A stretch of DNA of 40,221 nt from Chlorokybus atmophyticus (taxonomy: Eukaryota; Streptophyta; Chlorokybophyceae; Chlorokybales; Chlorokybaceae), in the NCBI GenBank assembly GCA_009103225.1, contig RHPI01001116.1:387339-427559 (forward strand), written 5' to 3'. Both the position numbers and the translations under genes were made by a program. Positions within the stretch are counted from its first letter, which is position 1. Every line of letters begins with the position of its first letter. This document shows positions 22,151-31,945 of the stretch, piece after piece. The notes beneath the pieces are model-generated. The model searched no databases. It was not told the DNA's origin and saw only the letters and a list, made by a program, of their open reading frames with translations.

Positions 22151-22234
22151 TGCTTGTCTAACGGGGTTTGGGCTAGTAGTGAAGTTAAGTAGGTAGCAAG
22201 TAGGAAGAGCACCCGGTGGTGAATGTAAGTGTCG
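22151..22234 (+). repeat. dispersed repeat A, copy 2
   Basis: TGCTTGTCTAACGGGGTTTG followed by GTAGG-rich text and CCCGGTGGTGAATGTAAGTG. The preceding GGCGGAGGAGGGGGAGTCC (about 22043) has a counterpart before copy 4 at 31.75 kb, so the repeated unit is longer than the tail, at least 200 bp. Confidence 0.7.
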
Positions 22235-22344
22235 TGTGCTGTTGTGTGTGGTGTGCAATGCATGCCTCACATTGTGATACATGCCACAATCTCTGCATCC
22301 TATATATTGTACACGTGCAGTGATAACTCCAACTGATGCATCCT

Positions 22345-22430
22345 TGCATGACTAACGGGGTGTTGATTAGAGGGTCGGTAGCGGTGGTAGTGTCGTAGCT
22401 AGGCAGCCCGATGGTGAATATGTTGTGATG
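22345..22430 (+). repeat. dispersed repeat A, copy 3
   Basis: TGCATGACTAACGGGGTGTT, GTAGCGGTGGTAG, then GCAGCCCGATGGTGAA. Same orientation and word order as copies 1 and 2; inside the left arm and absent from the right arm. Confidence 0.7.
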
Positions 22431-22584
22431 ATAGTGATTTGGTGAGTAGCGTGCTTGCCATATTGGTTGCATGTATCACACCATGGTACGCATGGACACT
22501 TGCATGCGCGGTCACACGTCACCTTTACTGTATACACGTGGCCATGGCAGCGACAGACGTACTTGAATGTTGCACACCACCGCA

Positions 22585-22613
22585 GCTTCAAGCCTTGAGT
22601 CAAGGCTTGAAGC
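22585..22613. repeat. perfect 14-bp inverted repeat with 1-nt centre
   Basis: GCTTCAAGCCTTGA, G, then the exact reverse complement. It lies in the left arm next to the point where the two arms align again after a gap; the right arm has only the outer part (AGCCTTGAAGCTGCGG). Confidence 0.95.
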
Positions 22614-23056
22614 CCTTGACCGCGGCGGTCGAAGGTCGACAACTCAACAGAATAGTAATAGTAATTGAATTACACAAACTAACAACCCCCAAACCTGGGG
22701 CAGGTAAATATAATCATCTACAGCCACACATACAGTTTTGCCAAACTGAAACAAAAATGCTACTGCACAGCTGACTACAGTTGCAACCTTGTCAGGCGGC
22801 AGTGCAGAAGTTGGAAGGGGGAAGCTTACACTGCAGCCCGCAACTTGGCCAGGGGGGGAAGTCTGGAAAAGAGCCATTGCTAACTGCAAACTCGCTTGTA
22901 CAAGCTTGCTTGTACGAGCTCCGCTGCAACCTGAGGTCTCGTGGTCATAAAACACAAATTTCTGTGGACGCCTTTGGGTCAGGCGACAGAGTTGTTGCCA
23001 ACCACGCTATACAGCGACTGCAAATGTTGATGATGGCAAGAGTGTGTGAGGGGAAC

Positions 23057-23804
23057 CTATGTACGACGCCTAGAACGGGGAGGTTCAACGTCTCTGGGGC
23101 TTCTGTGCAGATGTACACCGATGTAGCTTGTCTCCCACTGCGGTGGGTTTGCCGACTTCTGCTGCTCCTGCAAGCACAGAGAGTAACGCCAAGAAATACT
23201 CAAGGAGCCATGCAGACTTGACGGCTTCTATTCGCAATGTACTACATAGCAATGGTGTGTTTCAACGAACCTGCTTCTTGGCTTTGCACCCAATGGCGGT
23301 GCACTTGAAGTACTTTTTAGGATACACCGGCTCGTCTCCAAGGCAGTTCCTGTTTGAGGTCTGCTTCTTGCCGTACGTTTTCCATAAGTAACAGTCCACC
23401 AGCTGTGGCACCAGAATCGACAGGTTGGACTTTTGCTGCTTGACAATGTGTGCAGCATAACATTGATAACGTCATCCAGCAACTAGCACAAGCATACAAG
23501 TGCAGTCACTGCAAGTTCCAAAGCTGCCTACCGGTTGATCGCTTATGAAGACCTGTCGCTGAAGGTTGTGGTCGATGGTTGCGGCACGGTGCATGTTGCG
23601 GATGCCGAGATGAAGGCAGTCGGACATGGAGGTTGGAGACGAGGAGACGACCTGGAAGCTTCTGGCCGGGCCGGTTGAGCCAGAGTTTGCACAGCTCATT
23701 CCGAGCCGAGGAGAAGACCTGCTGGTGGGGCCCAGCTCAAGGCGGACAAGCTCCTCGTGCTCCTTGGGGCATGGCGGCAAGGAGGCGAAGCAGTTCATCG
23801 TCAT
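23057..23804 (-). CDS. WRKY-type zinc-finger protein, left-arm copy
   Basis: Three exons (minus): 23804-23532, 23402-23271, 23167-23057; 171 aa, phases 0/0. WRKY proteins are plant-lineage DNA-binding regulators that contact W-box-like sites. The domain starts at residue 92: LVDCYLWKTYGKK, a variant of the WRKYGQK strand with an insertion of several residues after it, then YPKKYFKC, C130, and SYIGVHLHR. The zinc ligands C125-x4-C130-x23-H154-x-H156 have exactly the classical C-x4-C-x23-H-x-H spacing. Intron 2 lies before the sixth residue after the second cysteine, the place of the plant V-type WRKY intron as I recall it. The N-terminal 91 residues are Ser/Pro-rich and unrecognised; an upstream in-frame TGA fixes the start. 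TGTAA elements lie downstream. The mirror copy is at 28.5-29.1 kb. Confidence 0.8.
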
Positions 23805-25792
23805 AGACAGCGAGAGCCCGGCTGCTCAGCGAGCCTCAAGTTCACTGCCACCAACAGCAGCACAGCACACAGAGGGCTGCCTCACGCCCTGCTTCAACCT
23901 CCGTGAGCGACGCCAACGACGACGATGACGACGGCGACGACGCCGCCGCCAAGCACAAGAAGAAAAGCTTAGCTTTGAAAGCTTGTTGAGAGGTTCCACT
24001 GACTATGCCAAAGTGGAAGAAGCAAGTTGCTATATGCACCCAGAGACAAAGCCCTCCGGTGCCGTTCCTGCGCTTTCCGCAGTGCGCAGCTCCAGCCTAA
24101 ACCGCGGTTCATATTGTTGGTTAAGAACAAGGCGAAGTTTCTAGTTTAGGACGTCAACATCGTACCATGACGATGTTAGGCTGCAGCGAGAGATTGACGC
24201 CATTGTGGTACCGTTTACCTGACGGTATGACTGACTACGATGCCTCTCTGTAACGTGTTGTATAGCGAAGTGATGGCCAGCTTTGCGCTCGACGCCATCA
24301 TGACGCCGTTGACGCCTTCACGGGGAAGGCTTCATCTGTGTCCCCGCCTGCGTGTCGAATCGACACTGTCGATGCCGCACTGCGTAGCAGCTTTCATGTC
24401 GGTACAAACGGTTACGGTTTAGATTGTTTCGTTTGCTACCAATGACGAGTGAGTAGTGGTCGAAACATGTAGACAGTACCAGTGGGGTAGTGAGTACCTA
24501 GTGGTCAACAGTGGTAGCATACCGCTGCTGGCTGTCTCCGCAACGACCTGCATAATGGTGGGGACGGGAGTAATAAGTTCAGTTCCCCATGATTGCGGTG
24601 CGACCTTGGCATGGTATAAGAGCCTCCGGGGGTTGCAACTGGCGATTGATGGCGAAACCATGGCAATAGTTTATCTAAGTAAATCTAATTTAATTGTTGA
24701 AGGCTACCACTTGGAGAGCTCATATATACATCAAGAGTGTTTGCTTGAATAAAATGATGCAATAGGATATAAATGCATAATGTTTATCACATATATAGTA
24801 CTATTTTTACTGCATGATAAGCAACGAAGCATCAAAAACACTTGTCACCTTTATCTCGTTATTTTCTTTCAATTACCTGCAGCAACACAGTTGTATCAAA
24901 AACCTGATACATCATATTGTATTATATGACTTAGTAATCGTGTGTCAATGTTAATAGCGTGGTTGGCTCATAGATACGTCTAGGCTTGAACATGGTTACG
25001 AGCAAATCCGAATAAATACTGAACATCGCGATAAGCCATAATGCTTTTAGTATATTATATTATAAATATTATTATAAATCTATTCTAATAACAAAGGTAT
25101 GTTCATATCACATTTCGTTTTTGGATGATTATATGACTTAAGTAATCTTGCAAATACTACTTACATGTGTACATGATCATTCAATCAAATCCATGATAAT
25201 ATCAAAAACAATAATAAATAACATATTCATAGAAACGCTTGCAAAAGTGCAAAAGAGCATGCCATGTATAATATTTATCAGGCGTTTAAACACATACATG
25301 CGCGTACATAAACGTACGCAATGTGGTTACGTAATGGTCGTTAATGTTTTGTACTGCACAAGCTGTACATTATTATCAATACAAATTTATACAGCTTATA
25401 ATAGTTAATATCTATGTGTAATAATACCCCTACTTACTTGCTGGTCGGGCTTGGTAAACCTATGCACAAGCACCAAGGACTTACAATGGCAGTCCCACAA
25501 GCACCACGATACACGGGATATTGCAGAAGCGCACCCAAGGAGGAGAAGATAACCACCAACTTCTCATGCAGCTCTAGCCCCAGGCACACCCACGCCCAAC
25601 ACACCCACATGCACACACAACACCACACCCCACAAGGGCTGAGGGGGAGAGCCCCTTAAACAGCTACAACTAGGCACCCCACACACGAGTGGCCCTCAAG
25701 TGGTGAACACACTCTTATCCCTACTTAAGGTTGCTACTAAGCATGTATACAACTTGCTGCTCTCCCGATCTGGCACACAGGATTTCCAAGGC

Positions 25793-26116
25793 TCAAGGCC
25801 TTGTCACTGTGTGCTGACCTATCAGCACAAGCTGACGGTGTCCAACATTAGACCCAACAAACTCCATATCGGGAGTATCAAACTCCCTTGGTTTTTCATA
25901 GGCGGAAGAATCTTGCCTCGGAACTTCAAACATAGGCTCTTCTGATACAATTGTACTTGCGGATTGCGCACATGCATCACTTAGCCTTGCAACTATCACC
26001 ACAGTGGCAAATCGCACTACCACAGTATGATGATGTGGTTTGCCAACTTGGCTTTCTTTCTGAGAGCTGTCACATCCTATGGCAACTCCTCGATTTGGGC
26101 TAAAGTCCTCAGGCAT
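25793..26116 (-). CDS. hypothetical protein, 107 aa, in AT-rich core
   Basis: Genuine ATG at 26116 (MPEDFSPNRGVAIGC), TGA ending at 25793. The protein is mixed and fairly acidic toward its second half (STIVSEEPMFEVPRQDSSAY, REFDTPDMEFVGS) with no membrane segment or family I recognise. The amino-acid mix looks more like real coding than most open frames nearby, but there is no paralogue in the window and no splice support. It may be a piece of a mobile element protein or chance. Confidence 0.25.
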   Translation of the reverse strand: MPEDFSPNRGVAIGCDSSQKESQVGKPHHHTVVVRFATVVIVARLSDACAQSASTIVSEEPMFEVPRQDSSAYEKPREFDTPDMEFVGSNVGHRQLVLIGQHTVTRP

Positions 26117-26634
26117 TGACCAACTCCGTGCCAGCCCTCAGCAATGCCTTGTGTAGTTCATCACACTCATGGCCATATAGGTTCAAGAGTAGACCTACAT
26201 GAGAGCGCACCCTACAAGCACTACACATGCGTACGGAATGGAAAACCCACTTAGTCTATTACTACATAAGTAAAGGACAGAGAATGACTTTTGCCAGCCT
26301 TATAGGCGTGACACTATGACACATGTGTGCGTTTCGTTGTGGATTGCGTAGCGCGCAAACAATGGTTGTCCTTCCAAGGCAGGTTGTTTAAGATTAACCT
26401 TTCAGCATATTACGACAAAAAAATCGTCCATTTATGTTTAAGAGTAATGTTGGGAATCAGCCCGCAAGTGTGTGTGTTTTTTCTTTGTCGTGTCTATACT
26501 GAGCTGTCATGTCTATTAAATGCTCATGAGTATTGCTTTTACCTTTGTTGACCTCTATACATAATCATACAATTTTCAAGAATTAATTGGTTTTGCCAAG
26601 TATCATGACATCGTAGTGCAAACGAACGGAATTG

Positions 26635-27069
26635 ATGGCGCAACATGGCAAGGCCGCGAGATCACCGCCATTCCGGGATTTAGATTTCAGCGAGGTGCGC
26701 AACAATTCTTATATGATTAGCGCAATCCTCATAATGTCTACCTATTTATAACGTTGCCGCAGCTTGTTGCGCGTCACAATTATATATATGTCACACACAC
26801 ATATATAAATATATATATATGTATATTTATATATTATAACTATATATATGCCCGCTCCAACAGGCGTTCGTGCTTATTTGCAAGCGGGGGTAAACACTAA
26901 AGCAGCAGCAGTGGAGTCGTCTTAAAATCCAGTTTTTTGATCCGATAGGCTTTGTCCCTCTCGGACGCAGGCAGTCGAGAAGAAGTTTTTCAATATCATA
27001 AGAACAAACTTAAATCAGGGCAACGAGCACATATCTCCGCAGAAACGTGCCGCTGCCAACTTTGCCTAA
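26635..27069 (+). CDS. possible small two-exon gene in AT-rich core
   Basis: Exon 26635-26694 (ATG, MAQHGKAARSPPFRDLDFSE) ends at GAG before GTGCGC. An acceptor at 26970 opens AVEKKFFNIIRTNLNQGNEH and runs to TAA at 27069; phases agree (0/0), giving 52 aa. The intron holds the (TA)n tract. Both pieces look coding in composition, but the product is unrecognised and no independent copy exists in the window, so the join is a guess. Confidence 0.2.
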
Positions 27070-28074
27070 GCTTGCACTGGTTGAATAACTCCTTTAACAC
27101 TCGGCATGCTGTAAACAATTGTATAGTAAATATTGCTTTGGGGCGTCAAGGTTGATTTGTACTGGCATTGTAGCCCAAGTTATGAAAGCTTTATGCATGA
27201 CAATTGCAAAGCTTTAGATTGTTAGGGTAAAAGCGTTGGGAGGGCTTCAAGTAGGGTTTATATGCAATGACTGATCTAACAAGCTGGCACCACCGCCTGC
27301 CGCTTGCCTTCCTAAAGTTTCGTTTGTTAAGGGGCTTATGAGTCACTTACGTCCTGACGGCACGAACAATGAAGCATGCTCCATGGGATGGCTGCCGCTG
27401 CTGAGCCTATCGGGAGGTGCTGCTCTGTGCTAATCAACTCGGGCTAAGATGTTGTTGCTATCAGCTGCCCTTGAAGTGACAAATCGAAATTTCATCTAGT
27501 TGATGTTAGCTCGAGTCATATACCAAATGAGGACGATTTCATAATCATCTTGTATGTAAAGACTCAAATCCAGCTTGCACATGCACTACCCAAGGTAGTT
27601 ATACAATATTATACGAGGAGGAATATAGTATAACCAATTAAATTAATATTATTATTGAAGATATATTATGATATATCATTACATTAACACGCAAGTAACT
27701 TTGATATTGTTAGCCTTTGATGCTCGTCATATCCATGTGTTACCCATCGTCTTCCATCCATGCCAACATCATAATGTGGTGAAATACACTTGATGCAATG
27801 GTGTGATTTTTGCCAATGATTGAAGTTTTGGCGGGAACTGGCTGGTTTCCCCATCACCAGAAGGGGACTCCTGGTGCAAATTGGCGAAACCCTTGGCGAA
27901 ATCATCAGTGGCGAGACCCGCGAGTTTCACCGCACTCGGGAATCTCTCACAGCGTCCCCGCCTGTCCCCGGGGCCGCAGCCTGTCACGCGTCACAGTACC
28001 GCAGCAGGCAGGGCGTTCGTGCTTATCCGGCAGCAATCGATCTTCGCGACTGCAATCATCTGACAAACTAGCAT

Positions 28075-29745
28075 GGCACAGTACCACGTTGACGTCTTAA
28101 AACTAGGGAAAATCTCTTCTTAACTCCTTATTTTTAACTACAACAGCAACGAACCGCGGTTAAGCGGGGGAGCACACAGGCGCGGAAACGGAGGGCGCCC
28201 AGAGACACAGCTTTGTCTCTGGGTATAGCTTTGCTTCGTCCACTTTCTTCTTGTCTGCTTGGGGCGGCGGCGGCGGCGTCGACGGCGCTGTCGTCGCTCG
28301 CGGCTGTCTAAGCAGGCTGGCGTGAGGTAGCCTGCGCCCGCTTTGTGTGCTGCTTCTGCGGCTTGTTGCTGTGAGTTGGTTCGCTGGGCAGCCTGACTCT
28401 CGCTGTTCTTAAGCTTGACTATACACTGCTTCGCCTCCTTGCCGCCATGCCCCAGGGAGCACGAGGACCTTGTCCGCCTCTAACTGGGCCCCATCAGGAG
28501 GTCTCCTCCTCGCCTCCGAATGAGCGCTGTGAACCCTGACTCAACCAGCCCGGCCAGAAGCTTCCAGGTCGACTCCTCGTCTCCGACCTACATGTCCGAC
28601 TGCCTTCATCTCAGCATCCGCAACATGCACCGTGCCGCAACCATCGACCACAACCTTCTGCGGCAAGTCTTTATCAGCGATCGACCGGTAAGCTGCCCTG
28701 AAACTTACAGTAACTGCAGTTGTTTGCTTGTGCTAGTTGCTGGATGATGTTGTTGATGCAACTCACCCTGTTGATTCTGGTGCCACAGCTGGTGGACTGT
28801 TATTCATGGAAAACGTACGGCAAGAAGCAGACTTCAAACAAAGACTGCGTTGGAGATGAGCCGGTGTATCCTAAAAAATACTTCAAGTGCACCGCCATTG
28901 GGTGCAAAGCCAAGAAGCAGGTCCGTTGAAACACCCGTTCGCACATGTTGCTATGTGTAATGCGCATAAAATCCGTCAAGTCCGCAAGGCAACCACCTCA
29001 AGTACATCTTGGCGTTACTCTGTGCTTGCAGGAGCAGCAGAAGTCGGCGAATCCGCCGCAATGGGAGACAAGCTACATTGGTGTACATTTACATAAAAGT
29101 CCCAGAGACATAGAACCTCCCCGTTCCCGTCGCCATACATAGGTAAACACTCTGTAAGACTCTGTAAGAGTGAATGAGCTCTTTCTTTACAGAGACAAGA
29201 ACTGCCGCAGTGGCTCTGCCGCCTCACAAGGTTGTAGTTGTAGACAGCTGTACAGTAGCTTTGTATTCAAGGTGGACAGGACTGCATGTGTCTATCTGTT
29301 GATAGGTTTACCTACGCAGCTGAAGGTTGCTAATTGTGAGATCCACATTACTATTCTGTTGAGTCTGCTTCTGACTGTCATGGTCACCGGATGCAAGCCT
29401 TGAAGCTGCGGTACTGTGCAAGTGCGTCTGTCCCTGCGATAGCCACGTGCTGACATGCGCTGGTGAACTGTGCCAGTGACCAGGCACACCAAGAATTTCA
29501 GAGCTAAGACGCTCTCTTGCTGCAAACCACTACCATATGCCATGTACCCCGGTACACTTGTGCATGCAGTAGGGGATGTCACTGTATGTACACTTGTACG
29601 ATATGTGTGGTGCAGGTTGCTGCACAGCATCAGCTAGATGCAGTTGCGGTACAATACGGTTATTTCTGCGGAAAAAAGTCGTGCGCCCCGTGACCCCCGT
29701 CAAAAGTGTAGGTATGTGTACTGTCAACACGGATGCATCGTGCGA
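28075..29745 (+). repeat. right arm of a diverged inverted duplication
   Basis: Counterpart of 21520-24175 in opposite orientation, starting at the shared GTTGACGTC and ending near AACACGGATGCATCGTG. It carries the second WRKY gene and lacks the repeat insertions of the left arm. Confidence 0.8.
28520..29142 (+). CDS. WRKY-type zinc-finger protein, right-arm copy
   Basis: Exons 28520-28687, 28789-28920, 29032-29142; 136 aa with the same splice sites and phases as the left-arm copy. The WRKY-like strand reads LVDCYSWKTYGKK, the zinc ligands C-x4-C-x23-H-x-H are intact and the stop is at the same codon. The 5' part differs: the triplet matching the left start is ATA and a TAA interrupts the frame 63 bp upstream of 28520, so only a shorter N-terminus starting MSAVNPDSTS is possible. 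It may still be functional, because the domain exons show mostly silent changes against the left copy. Two TGTAA elements follow at about 29153-29170. Alternatively it is a recently truncated paralogue. Confidence 0.7.
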
Positions 29746-30590
29746 TTGCGATGTGTGCATAGATGCATTCCACGCAGGTCAAGGCACATGTAGATGCATT
29801 GCTCATGATGTGAGCTATACTGTCATTGTGGAGAACTCCTCCTCATGAGGCTCCTCATGAGGCTCAAGACAGGAAGCTCTATACACGTGTTGGTGAGCTA
29901 TGCATGCAGTTGACTGAAGTTCATTGCCTGCAGGTGGACATGGACGAAGGTGAAGTTGAATCTGTTTAGAACAGCTTTGAACGCCCCGCCCTTCAACAAT
30001 TCCCTCAGCAACGACCGCACCTTGCATGCATGATACATGCGCATTCGCTCACAAACATGCACGCACGCGCACGCAAGACCCACAGGCACCTTCCATGCAT
30101 GAGACACGCACATCCATTCGCACACACGTGCTCGCGCACACACGTATTGCGCACGAGCCTTGTGCGCAATGCTAGGATCGCGCTCATACACACAGATTTA
30201 ATTACTACTCAGGCCAACCTGGAGCCACAAGTTAGCTTGTGATTGCTGCATGTTCAACATCACGATGCTACAAGGCTTGTTGCTGCCGATGGCGTTCAAA
30301 TGAATCTGCAACGACCCGGTGTACATGCAACAAGGCAGCAGTGTTTGCAAGACCTGCGCTATCGCATAACAATGGCAAAGCCAACGGTCCGTAACACCAG
30401 GCCTTTATGAAACTGCAGTCAATGCGCTGAGGTTGACGCTGCTGAACTCTAAGCTGACAATTCTCCATCTGTGTTGCAGTCCATAAAGCAGCCTGCCTGC
30501 TACAGACAATTACCAACGGACAATCATTGCATGATGCCATGTTAGCATTTGGCAACTACAGATGCACTTGTCATCTTGAAAAGCCTCGTA

Positions 30591-30621
30591 TGGTGCCAAA
30601 TGACCGGGTCATTTGGCACCA
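30591..30621. repeat. perfect 15-bp inverted repeat with 1-nt centre
   Basis: Arm TGGTGCCAAATGACC at 30591-30605 and its exact reverse complement at 30607-30621. Confidence 0.95.
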
Positions 30622-31848
30622 ACCATCTGCTGCCTGAGCGCAGACTGCTTATCAGGTACACTTGCACCATCATGACTGCAAACAGTGACACACCGTAACA
30701 CAATGGCTATCAATAAGCACCCCACGGTCGTGAGGCATTGCATGTGACTACGAGTCCAAACAACCTAGGTGGCTTGCCTGACCATGCAGACAAATGCGCT
30801 GTGGCACCGGAGGACTGGACGCCAGCATAATGTCTGCACTGCTCTATGGCACAGGCAGCCTGCTGGAGCCTCCTCCTGCTTGAACCGGCTCCAGCCGGAG
30901 CAGAGACGCCCTTGGACCACTGGTGCTGCACAAAGGCTCACCACCGCTTGCAATTTCAGTGAGTAGTACTTCTGCTGACATTCACAAGCTCAACACTGCA
31001 GAGTCTCAGACGACAGGTTGTCTGACCACTGCCTCAAGTCTGCCTTGTGTATGGCATAGTGCGAGTTGCTTGCCACGAACGCTGCCCATGCTAGCTGCCT
31101 TTGCTTGCTTTCTCCGCAGGGCGTGTAGACAGTCACAACTTGCATAGAGTCTGCCGCAGTGGAGGCAGATTCCAGCTGGCAGGTAGCACTTACGCCAGCT
31201 GGCAGCCGAGGACCCAAACAATAACCGGAGTCTCAGGTCTTCGCTGCCCTCACCTCGGTGGCTGGCATGGTGAACTTCTTGTGTCTATGGCAGACGTCCA
31301 CCTAGAGTGTCTCCCCCACAAAGCAGCCTCAAACACAGGCGCGACCGTAAGTGGTTCAGCGCATCAATGTCAACTCGTCAGGATCCTTCCAGCTGCTGTT
31401 ACACGTGCAGCTTCCTAACTTGGGGAGTCTGAGACGGTGGCGCATCCATGCGCATCGGTCAGTGCAACTTACGCTTCAACATTGCTTCAACTTGACAACT
31501 CGGTGGCTTCTGCGACAGACGCGACCCCATGTGTCAATACCCACACTGCTGCCGATGGCATCGTATCGAATGGACACACGAGTCTGTGCTTGCCATTGCA
31601 TACGGCAAACAGCAAATGTGACTGCGTTACACAACGACTGCTAAGGGAGTGCGCCATGCATGCTGCGCGCCAATGCGCCTCTCTGCCGGCAGCGTAGTGA
31701 ATGGCAGCACAAGCGGCGGCGAGGGTGTGGGCAAGGGAGATGGCGGAGGAAGGGGGAGTCCACGTCTGCATGTTGCTGTGGTCGATGTGGATGCAGCAAG
31801 GCCGCTGACTAAGACACATGCGCAGGTGACTGCAATTGCCATGCAAGC

Positions 31849-31945
31849 ATGCATGTCTATAAGGGGGGCAGTAGTGGTGGACTCAAGAGGTAGTTAGCAG
31901 GTAGCATGTAGGCGCCTTGCCCCGGTGGTCGATGTGGTAAGTGTT
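31849..31945 (+). repeat. dispersed repeat A, copy 4 (diverged)
   Basis: GCATGCATGTCTATAAGGGG, GGTAGTTAGCAGGTAGCATG and CCCCGGTGGTCGATGTGGTAAGTG follow the same order as the copies near 22 kb. Upstream, the GGCGGAGGAAGGGGGAGTCC stretch (about 31743) also matches copy 2. Confidence 0.6.

Larger units (their letters stand above)
21520..24175 (-). repeat. left arm of a diverged inverted duplication
   Basis: Read on the minus strand, this arm aligns by eye with 28075-29745 on the plus strand. Shared landmarks are GTTGACGTC near the inner end, the whole three-exon WRKY gene, the ACTGCCGCCTGACAAGGTTG block, the ATTTCAAGGCTAAGAC block, the GGATGTCACTGTAT block and, at the outer end, AACGGATGCATTG. 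It is longer than the right arm chiefly because of inserted repeats at about 21890-22500. Confidence 0.8.
24176..28074. other. AT-rich core between the inverted arms
   Basis: About 3.9 kb that differs visibly in base composition from the rest: long runs of A/T words (24740-25420, 26560-26860, 27590-27710) with (TA)n at about 26778-26850. It lacks the GCATGC words frequent elsewhere. Within it I see one 107-codon ORF (25793-26116, minus), one possible two-exon ORF (26635-27069) and a GC-richer patch at about 27810-28070 with open frames but no recognised family. It could be organellar, viral or element DNA, or old intergenic sequence; nothing read here decides this. Confidence 0.6.

Noticed and set aside
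27810-28071. Overlapping open frames in all plus-strand frames beside the right arm
   Set aside because: Three frames are open at once, as expected for a stop-poor GC-richer patch; none has a paralogue or domain.
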